Part shown: positions 20,515 to 28,466 of the stretch, piece after piece
How the letters are laid out: each line of letters starts with the position of its first letter
Numbering within the stretch: position 1 is the first letter of the stretch
Source: Commensalibacter papalotli
GTDB lineage: Bacteria > Pseudomonadota > Alphaproteobacteria > Acetobacterales > Acetobacteraceae
Direction: 5' to 3'
DNA length: 64,000 nt
Assembly (NCBI RefSeq): GCF_947179115.1
Contig: NZ_CAMXCI010000002.1
Coordinates: 124,001 to 188,000, forward strand
Program-made: the position numbers and the translations under genes
Notes under the pieces: generated by a model
What the model was told of the DNA's origin: nothing
Databases searched by the model: none
Seen by the model: the letters and a program-made list of their open reading frames with translations, nothing else

Positions 20515-21455
20515 CGTCTTTATCTCAACAAGAAACATTTGATTGTCGCAAAATATTTGCTGAAACCTTAATAGAGTTGGCTCGTCAAGATGAGCGTATT
20601 GTCGCTGTTTGTAATGACTCTGTTGGTTCATCTAATTTAAATGATTTTAAAAAAGAATTCTCAGATCGTTTAATTAATGTCGGTATCGCTGAACAAAATA
20701 TGATTGGAGTTGCCGCAGGGCTGGCCAATAGTGGTTTTATTCCATTTGTAAGCTGTGCTGGACCTTTTTTAAGTGGTCGTGCTTTGGAACAGGTTAAGGC
20801 TGACGTTGCATATAATATGTATCCAATTATTTTATGTGCGCAAAGCCCTGGAATGTCTTATGGAGAATTGGGGCCAACCCATCACTCTATCGAAGATTTC
20901 TCTTGGATCCGAGCATTAACAGATATTACATTGCTAAGCCCTGCTGACCCTAAGCAAACTAAGGATGCAATTCTTTGGGCGGTTAGAGCAAATAAACCTG
21001 TTTATATGCGTATTAATCGCTTTAAAATTCCTCAGACCACACCAAATAATGCCCCTTTTGAAGTGGGTAAAGCATTGGTTTTAAAAGAGGGAAAAGATGT
21101 TACGTTGATTACAACAGGTATCCTCGTTCCTCGTGCTTTAGAGGCCGCAGTTTTATTGGAACAACAAGGCATTTCAGCCAGAGTTTTAAATATGCACACG
21201 ATTAATCCATTGGATAAAAAAGCCATTCTTGCTGCGGCCAGTCAAACGCGTGGTATCGTAACTATGGAAGAAGCCATCACAACGGGTGGTTTGGGCGCAG
21301 CAGTTGCCGAGGTAGTTGTTGAGCATCATCCAACCAAGATGCGAATTTTAGGCGTTTCACATTTTGCGCCAACAGGTTCTGCATCATTTTTATTAGACCA
21401 TTTTGGGCTAAGTGTAGAAAATATTGTTAAGTCTGCTTGTGAATTAGCGAGGTAG
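20511..21455 (+). CDS. Transketolase, C-terminal subunit
   Basis: Second half of the split transketolase (314 aa). It holds the pyrimidine-binding domain with the catalytic Glu in NVGIAEQNMIGVAAGLA (near residue 60) and the C-terminal transketolase domain (TTGILVPRALEAAVLLEQQG; ATGS-like HFAPTGSASFLL). The start overlaps the N-subunit stop by 4 nt, and the FGGY kinase follows after 4 nt, so all three belong to one tight operon. Such two-gene transketolases occur in bacterial sugar-catabolism operons, for example apulose-4-phosphate transketolase AptA/AptB. Substrate assignment here is inference from neighbours. Confidence 0.88.
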   Translation: MTSLSQQETFDCRKIFAETLIELARQDERIVAVCNDSVGSSNLNDFKKEFSDRLINVGIAEQNMIGVAAGLANSGFIPFVSCAGPFLSGRALEQVKADVAYNMYPIILCAQSPGMSYGELGPTHHSIEDFSWIRALTDITLLSPADPKQTKDAILWAVRANKPVYMRINRFKIPQTTPNNAPFEVGKALVLKEGKDVTLITTGILVPRALEAAVLLEQQGISARVLNMHTINPLDKKAILAAASQTRGIVTMEEAITTGGLGAAVAEVVVEHHPTKMRILGVSHFAPTGSASFLLDHFGLSVENIVKSACELAR

Positions 21456-21459
21456 CATC

Positions 21460-22941
21460 ATGGGCGATCCATTAGTTCTGGCCATTGATCAAGGTAGCAG
21501 CTCTACAAAGTGCGTTATTGTTGATTACAAAGGTAAAATTATTGCGTGTGGTAAGATTGAAATTGGGGAAACCCATCCTTTTCCCGGTCACGTGGAACAA
21601 GACGGAGAGGAAATCTGGCAAAGTGTAGGAAAGGTTGTTTCTAAAACACTTGAAAACTTGCCTAATGGTTATATAGCTGCTGATGTTATTGTTGCCGGGA
21701 TCAGCACACAACGAGAATCTTTTCTATTATGGGATCGCCAGACAGGGAAACCATTGCATCCGCTAATTTCTTGGCAAGATCAACGCCAAGTCGATTTATC
21801 ATCAAAATGTTCAGATGAAGCTGTGCAGAACAAGGTAAAGTTTCTTACAGGCCTTCCTTTGGACCCCATGTTTTCTGCATCAAAAGCTAAATGGTTATTA
21901 GATCATTATGATAAAGACCGTAATCGCTCTTTGAAGGGTGAGCTCTGCCTTGGTACAATTGATTCATGGTTGCTATTCAACATTTATGGCGAGCATTTAA
22001 TCGAAGCAGGCAATGCATCACGTACTCAATTAATCAATGTTCATGAATGTGATTGGGACGATGACTTACTGGCCTTATTTGATGTGCCGAGAGCATGTTT
22101 ACCTAAAGTTATTTCTTCTAATGGTCCTTTTCCAAAAGAGATTAAACAATCTTTGGGTCCATTAAAAATTCCTGTTGGTGCAGTAATGGGAGATAGTCAT
22201 TCTGCTTTATTTGGACATCAAGCATTTAATATTGGGCAAGTCAAAGCAACTTATGGCACAGGCTCTTCAATTATGGGGCTTATTCGTAAAGAAGACGAGC
22301 TGCATTCTGGTTTATGTTTAACCATTGGTTGGAAAACTGGTGATAAGATTGCTTATGCTGCTGAAGGAAACATTCGCTCTTTAGGAGCTACCTTACGTTG
22401 GATGGCAGGAATATTGGATATTTCTGTGACTGAACTCGTTGAATTGGGTATGAAAAGTCAAAGTGACTCTGTTGTGTTAGTTCCTGGTTTTGGAGGGCTG
22501 GGCGCCCCTTGGTGGGATGAAAAAGCAGTTGGTTTAATTACCAATTTGACCCTCGGAACCAGCAGGCAGACTTTGGCCAGAGCTACTATAGACAGTGTGG
22601 TTTATCAAGTTGCGGACGTAGTAAATGCTATTCGTCGTAATGTGGGTGAAATTCATCAACTTTTTGTAGATGGTGGACCAACCAGTCATGACGGTTTGAT
22701 GCAGTTACAAGCACAGATACTGAATTGTTCTGTATTTAGAGCAGAAAGACCAGAATTATCAGCTTTGGGGGTTGCTTATATGGCAGGGTTAACCGAAGAA
22801 ATTTGGACTCAAGCAGGTTTAGATAAACTCAATCGAGCTTATGATTTGTTTGAACCAAAATCACAGCAAGATGAACAGAACATTGATTTAGAAAAGTGGC
22901 ATAAAGCCGTTAACCAATCCCGTCAGCTATATTCTATCTAA
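21460..22941 (+). CDS. FGGY-family carbohydrate kinase (pentulose kinase candidate)
   Basis: ATP-dependent sugar kinase of 493 aa. The N-terminal phosphate-binding motif AIDQGSSSTK is at residues 7-16. STQRESFLLWDRQTGKPL and a GDSHSALFG segment resemble the glycerol-kinase side of the family, and YGTGSSIMG plus the late VDGGPTSHDGLMQLQAQIL form the C-terminal ATP site. It differs clearly from the true glycerol kinase at 53.6 kb. Lying directly after the transketolase pair, it probably phosphorylates the ketose formed by one of the neighbouring dehydrogenases (D-xylulose, D-ribulose or apulose). The exact sugar cannot be read from the sequence. Confidence 0.8.
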   Translation: MGDPLVLAIDQGSSSTKCVIVDYKGKIIACGKIEIGETHPFPGHVEQDGEEIWQSVGKVVSKTLENLPNGYIAADVIVAGISTQRESFLLWDRQTGKPLHPLISWQDQRQVDLSSKCSDEAVQNKVKFLTGLPLDPMFSASKAKWLLDHYDKDRNRSLKGELCLGTIDSWLLFNIYGEHLIEAGNASRTQLINVHECDWDDDLLALFDVPRACLPKVISSNGPFPKEIKQSLGPLKIPVGAVMGDSHSALFGHQAFNIGQVKATYGTGSSIMGLIRKEDELHSGLCLTIGWKTGDKIAYAAEGNIRSLGATLRWMAGILDISVTELVELGMKSQSDSVVLVPGFGGLGAPWWDEKAVGLITNLTLGTSRQTLARATIDSVVYQVADVVNAIRRNVGEIHQLFVDGGPTSHDGLMQLQAQILNCSVFRAERPELSALGVAYMAGLTEEIWTQAGLDKLNRAYDLFEPKSQQDEQNIDLEKWHKAVNQSRQLYSI

Positions 22942-22981
22942 TATTTGTTAAAGAGAATATTTATTATAAAGGAATACAATT

Positions 22982-23746
22982 ATGGAACTTTTTTCTCTTG
23001 CAGGTCAAAACGCTTTTGTAACAGGATCAGGAAGCGGAATTGGACAAAGAATTGCCGTTAATCTTGCTAAAGCTGGGGCTAATGTAGGATGTTTTGATTT
23101 ACCTAACAGTGCTGGCTTATCAGATACGATTGCACAAATCGAAAAACTAGGCCGTAAAGCTATTGCATTAACAGGGGACGTTACCAATCCTAATGATTTG
23201 GCTGAAGCAGTAAAAGCTGTTGATGAAAAATTAGGGAACTTATCCTTAGCGGTAAATGCCGCTGGAATTGCGAATGCTAATCCGGTCGAGGAAATGGAGC
23301 TAGAACAATGGCAACGTTTGTATGACATCAATGTTAAAGGTGTTTTTTTATCTTGCCAAGCAGAAGCACGGATAATGCTAAAACATGGTAAAGGGGCTAT
23401 TGTTAATATTGCTTCTATGTCTGGTGTGATTGTTAATCGTGGATTGATGCAAGCACATTATAATTCTGCCAAAGCAGCTGTTATTCATATGAGTAAAAGT
23501 ATGGCAATGGAATGGGCAGAAAAAGGTGTACGTGTTAATACAATCAGCCCAGGATATACCGCAACGCCAATGAATACACGTCCTGAAATGGTTAACCAAA
23601 TGAAGCAATTTGCATCAGAAACACCGATGCAACGTATTGCCGATCCTGATGAAATGGCTGGGCCAGCAATATTCTTATTATCCGAAGCAGCATCTTTTTG
23701 CACAGGCGTTAATTTACTGGTCGATGGTGGATTCTGCTGTTGGTAA
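22982..23746 (+). CDS. SDR-family polyol dehydrogenase
   Basis: Classical short-chain dehydrogenase/reductase of 254 aa. It has the NAD(P)-binding TGSGSGIGQR motif at residues 15-24, NAAG near 95, a catalytic Ser in IASMSG and Y-N-S-A-K as the YxxxK motif near 160. Asp-Leu-Pro after the second beta strand (CFDLP) suggests preference for NAD. A GGA-type ribosome binding site precedes the ATG, 40 bp after the kinase. It probably oxidises a sugar alcohol to the ketose used by the kinase; which polyol is unknown. Confidence 0.8.
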   Translation: MELFSLAGQNAFVTGSGSGIGQRIAVNLAKAGANVGCFDLPNSAGLSDTIAQIEKLGRKAIALTGDVTNPNDLAEAVKAVDEKLGNLSLAVNAAGIANANPVEEMELEQWQRLYDINVKGVFLSCQAEARIMLKHGKGAIVNIASMSGVIVNRGLMQAHYNSAKAAVIHMSKSMAMEWAEKGVRVNTISPGYTATPMNTRPEMVNQMKQFASETPMQRIADPDEMAGPAIFLLSEAASFCTGVNLLVDGGFCCW

Positions 23747-23777
23747 GCCTTTTGTAGATCAAAATCATAATAATATA

Positions 23778-23813
23778 TAAAGCTGTTTTTTAAATAAAAT
23801 ATAAACAGCTTTA
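23778..23813. repeat. 11-bp hairpin between SDR and transporter genes
   Basis: TAAAGCTGTTT (23778-23788) pairs perfectly with AAACAGCTTTA (23803-23813). There is no T-run after it on the + strand, so it is not a canonical terminator. It may protect the upstream mRNA end or attenuate transporter expression. Confidence 0.45.
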
Positions 23814-23831
23814 CCTTAAAAGGGACAAGAA

Positions 23832-23945
23832 TATGTGTTTTAAAACCAAATTATTCTTGAAGGGGAAGTTGCGTCTTCTTTTTAGAAAAACGGCTATAAA
23901 CTCTAAATTATCTTGTAAAGAAACAGGAGATAATTATGTGGAGTA
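23832..23945 (+). CDS. Possible 37-aa small ORF before the transporter
   Basis: A 37-codon ORF (starts MCFKTKLFLKGKLRLLFRK) with an AAAAGGGA ribosome binding site about 7 nt before its ATG. It ends 10 nt inside the transporter gene in another frame, an arrangement that would allow translational coupling. The product is basic with a hydrophobic start and has no recognised family. It could be a leader peptide, a small membrane protein or chance. Confidence 0.25.
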
Positions 23946-25219
23946 GTTTTGTAGAAAAGGTATTTATCACGCCAAAATTAATGTTGGGATACATAGGTGT
24001 GATGATTTTTATGGCTGGTGAAGGGCTAGAACAAGGATGGTTATCTCCTTATCTCATTAAAAATGGATTATCGATTGAACAATCATCCTTATTATTTAGT
24101 GTGTATGGATTAACAGCTTCTTTTTCAGCATTTCTTTCTGGTGTTTTAACAGAAATGTTTGGTGTCAGACGCGTTATGTTTGCAGGATTGATTATGTTCT
24201 GTATTGGCTCCTTTTTCTTTTTGACGTTTGGTATTCCAAGTCATAATTTTGCAGTGATGTTGCCATCTTATGCGTTAAGAGGACTAAGTTATCCTTTGTT
24301 TGTTTATGGATTCCTAGTATATGTGACTTATGAAGCACCAGTAGATAGACTTTCAACAGCAGGTGGTATTTTCTGGTCATGTTATGCTTGTGGTTTAAGT
24401 GTGCTTGGGGTGATGTATTCCAGCGTTACACTTAAATTTATGACCGAAATCCACGTGTTGTGGAGTGCCTTAGTCTTTGTTTGTTTAGGCGGAGCTATTG
24501 CACTATTAGTCGATAAAGATGCTATTAAATCTAAGAAAAGAGCAAATTCTGAAGAAAAAACATCTATTTTATATTTGCTTAAAGGAATTACGATTATTTT
24601 CGAAGTTCCTAAACTTGGGCTGTGTGGTTATGTCAGAATAGTCAATACGCTTGCAAGTTATGGTTTTCCGATTTTCTTACCCCTAGTTTTACAAAATTTA
24701 GGGTTTACGATTAGTCAATGGCTACAAATGCTTGCTTCATTATGGATTACCAATATGATTACCAATTATTTTTGGGGAATGTTGGGTGATAAATGGGGTT
24801 GGAAAAATACTGTTGCATGGGGAGGATGTGTTGGTTGTGGATTAACAACACTTTTATTCTTCTATATTCCTACATGGGGCGGTGGATATTTTGTAACTTG
24901 GCTTGCAGCATGTGCATATGGGGCCTGTCTGGCTGCTTATACTCCAATCAATGCGATTATGCCAATGTTGGCACCAGAAAATAAAGGTGCTGCGATGTCT
25001 GTACTAACCCTTGCGGCTGGTCTCAGTACATTCTTTGGCCCAGGTATTGTTGGCATATTTATTCATTCTATTGGTGCTGTTGGTGTTATTTGGATTTATG
25101 CAGCTCTTTATTTCTCAGCAGCTATTGTGATGGCTTTTGTGAACATTGACCACCGTAGTTTTATCAAAAAAAAGGATGATAATAATCCTGCTTCGCCCCC
25201 AATAGTGGCAAAGAGTTAG
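23936..25219 (+). CDS. MFS transporter, polyol permease family
   Basis: About 12 hydrophobic segments in 427 aa, cytoplasmic membrane. The segment GEGLEQGWLSPYLIKNGL near residues 28-45 and the ALRGLSYPLFVYGFLVYVTY stretch closely recall ribitol and D-arabitol transporters RbtT/DalT of the polyol permease family (recalled, not aligned). This is the best clue that the operon's substrate is a pentitol. An AGGAG ribosome binding site precedes the ATG. Two hairpins and a possible small ORF lie in the 189-bp gap upstream, so transporter expression may be set separately from the enzymes. Confidence 0.85.
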   Translation: MWSSFVEKVFITPKLMLGYIGVMIFMAGEGLEQGWLSPYLIKNGLSIEQSSLLFSVYGLTASFSAFLSGVLTEMFGVRRVMFAGLIMFCIGSFFFLTFGIPSHNFAVMLPSYALRGLSYPLFVYGFLVYVTYEAPVDRLSTAGGIFWSCYACGLSVLGVMYSSVTLKFMTEIHVLWSALVFVCLGGAIALLVDKDAIKSKKRANSEEKTSILYLLKGITIIFEVPKLGLCGYVRIVNTLASYGFPIFLPLVLQNLGFTISQWLQMLASLWITNMITNYFWGMLGDKWGWKNTVAWGGCVGCGLTTLLFFYIPTWGGGYFVTWLAACAYGACLAAYTPINAIMPMLAPENKGAAMSVLTLAAGLSTFFGPGIVGIFIHSIGAVGVIWIYAALYFSAAIVMAFVNIDHRSFIKKKDDNNPASPPIVAKS

Positions 25220-25268
25220 TTAATTTTTAGTTTATTAATATTTTTACATAGTTTAGAGGAGAGATCCC

Positions 25269-26048
25269 ATGAGTTTACAAAATAAAGTTGCTGTTATTAC
25301 AGGCGCAAGTCGTGGTATTGGTGCAGCGATTGCAGAACGTTTATCAAAAGATGGTGCCAAAGTTGTAGTTGCATCCAATGAAGCCAAAGTAAATGAAGTT
25401 GCCGAGCGTATTAATAAAAATGGCGGCCAAGCTGTTGCTTTTGAAATGGACGTAACGAACAAAGAGGACGTTATTCGTTTATACGATTTTGCCGAAGAAC
25501 AATTTGGTCGTGTCGATATCTCAGTTCAAAATGCAGGGGTGATTACTATTGCTAAGATTGAAAATCTGACCGAGCAAGAATGGAAAAAAGTCCTAGATGT
25601 GAACACGACAGGTGTCTTTTTATGTTGCCAGGAAGCTATTGCTAGAATTCGTAAACATGGTCAAGGTGGACGTTTAATTAATACTGCCTCTGGTCAAGCA
25701 CGCCAAGGATTTATTTATACCCCTCATTATGCAGCCAGTAAATTCGGAGTCATGGGGATCACGCAAAGTTTGGCACACGAAGTTGCCAAAGAAGGTATTA
25801 CTGTAAATGCTTTTTGCCCAGGAATAATCGAAACTGATATGTGGGCATATAATGATGAGCATTGGGGAAAAATGTTAGGGAATTATAAACCAGGCGAATT
25901 AATGGCTGAATGGGTATCAAAAATTCCTATGGGTCGTGCAGGTACAGGCGAAGACGTCGCAAATGTTATCTCATTCTTGGCAGGACCGCAATCAGCTTAT
26001 GTAACGGGTCAAACCATCAATATTGATGGTGGTATGTTTATGTCTTAA
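25269..26048 (+). CDS. SDR-family dehydrogenase, second of the polyol operon
   Basis: Classical SDR of 259 aa: TGASRGIGAAIAER (residues 11-24), QNAGV near 89, catalytic Ser in TASGQ, and the YxxxK motif in YAASKFG. The C-terminal half (CPGIIETDMW) is like acetoin/sorbitol/galactitol-type dehydrogenases. A GAGGAGAG ribosome binding site precedes the ATG. With a second SDR upstream, the pathway may use two polyols or an oxidation/epimerisation pair (for example arabitol to xylulose and xylulose to xylitol). Substrate not determinable here. Confidence 0.8.
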   Translation: MSLQNKVAVITGASRGIGAAIAERLSKDGAKVVVASNEAKVNEVAERINKNGGQAVAFEMDVTNKEDVIRLYDFAEEQFGRVDISVQNAGVITIAKIENLTEQEWKKVLDVNTTGVFLCCQEAIARIRKHGQGGRLINTASGQARQGFIYTPHYAASKFGVMGITQSLAHEVAKEGITVNAFCPGIIETDMWAYNDEHWGKMLGNYKPGELMAEWVSKIPMGRAGTGEDVANVISFLAGPQSAYVTGQTINIDGGMFMS

Positions 26049-26053
26049 TCGCC

Positions 26054-26095
26054 TGTCATACACTGCTATTATAATAATAATAACAGTGTATGACA
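26054..26095. repeat. 12-bp perfect hairpin at the 3' end of the polyol operon
   Basis: TGTCATACACTG (26054-26065) pairs exactly with CAGTGTATGACA (26084-26095), 5 nt after the last SDR stop. No U-tract follows. A second 9-bp inverted repeat is at 26101-26109/26125-26133. They separate the operon from the convergent regulator and probably end or stabilise its mRNA. Confidence 0.5.
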
Positions 26096-26321
26096 ATGCT
26101 TATTCAACACTGTAAAATTTCTCTTGTTGAATACACCAATTATTTTCTTTAACCAGTTCATACATATGTTTTCCAACACGGTAATTGTGTGATAAACTTT
26201 TTATGTCAGTTATAAGTTCAGACATATCTGTATGTAATAAATTACCTAATGCTAGAATATCTTACTTGGACATCTATAAATAGCTTTTTTTTGTTTTTTG
26301 CCCTTTATTCCATACCATATT

Positions 26322-27302
26322 TTATTTTTTTTTTTGTAATTTAGGTGCAATACTTTGAAGAATACGCATTGCTGTATATTGGTCTGTAATTAAAATATTA
26401 ATTAAACGTCCAGATAATGCACCAAGAATAGCATCGGTCTTATTTTTCCCTCCAGCAACACCAATAACACGAGGGATTTTTTTTAATTGATCCAAGGTAA
26501 TCCCGATAATACGTTGATCGATAGCTGTTTCTAAAGGCTTACCTTTATTATTATAAAAATGTAAACAAATGTCACCAACAGCTTTTTTCTGTGTAATTGT
26601 GTTCATTTCAGCTTTGGTTAAGATGTTGCCACTATCCGCCAGAAGTTTAGCTAGAGAAATAGGGCCAATACCAACCAATGCCATGGTAATCTCGTTGAAT
26701 TGAGACAATGTCGCTTTGACATAAGGGTCATCCATTAAAATAGTTTTAGCCTTTGTTGAGCCAAAAATTCCTTGTGCAGGTAATAAAACTGTTTCTGCAT
26801 GAGTAATTTTTGCAAGTTTTGAACTGAGTATAGCAGCATGTTTTTTTACTGTTAGACTGCCAATTCCACCTTGAATTTGGATGATTTTTTTTGCTGATAT
26901 TTTAAAATTATGGTTTAAATGATTAACCATACTAAGCAAGGATTCACTCCAAGATGAAATACCAATAACCTCATCTTGTTGCATGGTAGCAGAAAAAAAT
27001 TGTGCTGCAGCCTGTCCAATATGTAAAAAAATTTGTTCTTCTTGATCTTGCTCACAAGCAGCAATAACAACTTCTGACAATCCAAAATAATTTTTAATTT
27101 GTTCTTCTAGCTCTAGAAATGTATTTTCTGGTTCATTAATTGAAATTTGTACAATATTTTTTGCCACTGCTTTTTTTAATAAACGCGATACTGTTGCTTG
27201 TGAAATATATAAATGTTTTGCAATATCAGGCTGTTTCATATTATCGAGGTAGTACATTCGGGCTACTCTAGCGATAAATCTCAATTCATTTGGTGTTGTC
27301 AT
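26322..27302 (-). CDS. SorC/DeoR-family sugar-binding transcriptional regulator
   Basis: 326-aa regulator. The N-terminal helix-turn-helix is visible at about residues 20-45 (QPDIAKHLYISQATVSRLLKK is the recognition region). The long C-terminal domain has the SorC effector-binding pattern (GISSWSESLLSMV, QIQGGIGS, GVAGGKNKTDAILGAL), which binds phosphorylated sugars. It is convergent to the polyol operon and presumably controls it in response to a ketose phosphate from the pathway. Its own promoter region carries the 20-bp palindrome at 27333-27352, suggesting autoregulation. Confidence 0.88.
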   Translation of the reverse strand: MTTPNELRFIARVARMYYLDNMKQPDIAKHLYISQATVSRLLKKAVAKNIVQISINEPENTFLELEEQIKNYFGLSEVVIAACEQDQEEQIFLHIGQAAAQFFSATMQQDEVIGISSWSESLLSMVNHLNHNFKISAKKIIQIQGGIGSLTVKKHAAILSSKLAKITHAETVLLPAQGIFGSTKAKTILMDDPYVKATLSQFNEITMALVGIGPISLAKLLADSGNILTKAEMNTITQKKAVGDICLHFYNNKGKPLETAIDQRIIGITLDQLKKIPRVIGVAGGKNKTDAILGALSGRLINILITDQYTAMRILQSIAPKLQKKK

Positions 27303-27785
27303 ATGTTCTTTTAAGTTTAATAAAATGATTATAATATGTTTGACAACATATTTTATTCAATCGAATTGCTTGGTTTAGGTTTAATCATACATCAATTATA
27401 AAAATTTGAGAATTCTATATTAAAATTAATATAAATTTTATTGATATTTATACATTGAAATTATAGTTAGATATTGTACAAATCACCCTTAGACTTTAAA
27501 ATAAACTTTTTTATTTATTAAACAAGCATTGTCCGTTCATAAACAAAAATATCTTAATTATAAACTATATTCTTAACAGATTAAAATGTAATTCTGAATT
27601 GTACAACAAATACAGAATGAATTGTAAAATTAAATTTTTACAAGTTATTACTGCTAGCTTTAAACCAACAAAAACTAAAAGGTGTTGATGAATAACGGCA
27701 TACTTAATTTAAAAAATTATACACTCAGTTTTATGAGAATCTACATGAATTTTTAAATATTTAATAAAATTAATATATTTTAAAA
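27303..27785. other. Non-coding region upstream of the SorC regulator
   Basis: About 480 bp, strongly AT-rich, between the regulator start and tRNA-Ala. The only distinct element is the palindrome at 27333-27352. No ORF with a ribosome binding site is convincing and no RNA gene is recognised. Confidence 0.55.
27333..27352. promoter_or_regulatory. 20-bp palindrome, candidate autoregulatory operator
   Basis: AATATGTT-TGAC-AACATATT: two perfect 8-bp arms around a 4-nt centre, 31 bp upstream of the regulator start codon. Symmetry and place fit binding by a dimeric repressor; binding itself is inference. Confidence 0.45.
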
Positions 27786-27861
27786 TGGTGGAGTCAAGGG
27801 GAATCGAACCCCTGGCCTTCTGAATGCCATCCAGACGCTCTCCCAACTGAGCTATGACCCC
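27786..27861 (-). tRNA. tRNA-Ala (anticodon GGC)
   Basis: Full 76-nt cloverleaf on the minus strand. The 7-bp acceptor stem starts GGGGTCA and contains the G3:U70 pair that marks alanine tRNAs. The D arm is GCTC..GAGC, the anticodon loop ATGGCAT gives anticodon GGC (reads GCC/GCU), the T loop is TTCGAAT, and the 3' CCA is encoded. It stands alone, not in an rRNA operon. Confidence 0.95.
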
Positions 27862-28025
27862 ATTGTCAAAAACATATAAACAGTAAATAATAAAAAATCA
27901 ACGATTAAATATAAAATTATAATCTTTAAATTTCCATCGATTTTATAAACAACTTCAAACTATTGTCGTAATTATATTATTTCAACGTAAAGAAGATTAT
28001 TATAAAATCTGACTATTTCTTCAGA

Positions 28026-28466
28026 CTATTCTGCTTTCATAGCTAAACCAACACCAAAACGATTCCATGCATTAATAACTGCAATCATAACAGTTAATTC
28101 TGCTAGCTCTTGATCATTAAATTGATCCGAAACTTTTTGATATATCTCATCTGAAGCTTCTTTTTCCGACAATAAAGTTAATGTTTCAGTCCATAATAAT
28201 GCAGCACGTTCACGGTCTGTAAAAAAAGAGCTTTCTTTCCATACACTAATTGCCATTAATCTATTAATTTCTTCACCAGCTTTTAAAGCGTCTTTGGTAT
28301 GCATATTCAAGCAAAACGCACAGTTATTTAATTGAGAAGCGCGGATTTTTACTAATTCTCTTAGAGAAAGAGGTAAAATAGATTCATGAGTTGTTTTTTC
28401 AAGATCCATCATAGCCTTCATCATCACAGGCGCTGTTTTATATTGATTGATGCGCTTTATACTCAT
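28026..28466 (-). CDS. AhpD-like carboxymuconolactone decarboxylase family protein
   Basis: 146-aa all-helical protein of the CMD/AhpD family. The redox motif C-A-F-C followed by NMHTKDA (about residues 60-70) matches AhpD-type peroxidase partners rather than true decarboxylases. The ATG at 28466 is chosen because AAAAGGA lies 8-11 nt upstream; an in-frame GTG at 28493 would put this Shine-Dalgarno inside the gene. Role probably peroxide or electrophile stress defence; substrate unknown. No operon partner: a tRNA lies downstream and the GTAC-rich region upstream. Confidence 0.82.
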   Translation of the reverse strand: MSIKRINQYKTAPVMMKAMMDLEKTTHESILPLSLRELVKIRASQLNNCAFCLNMHTKDALKAGEEINRLMAISVWKESSFFTDRERAALLWTETLTLLSEKEASDEIYQKVSDQFNDQELAELTVMIAVINAWNRFGVGLAMKAE

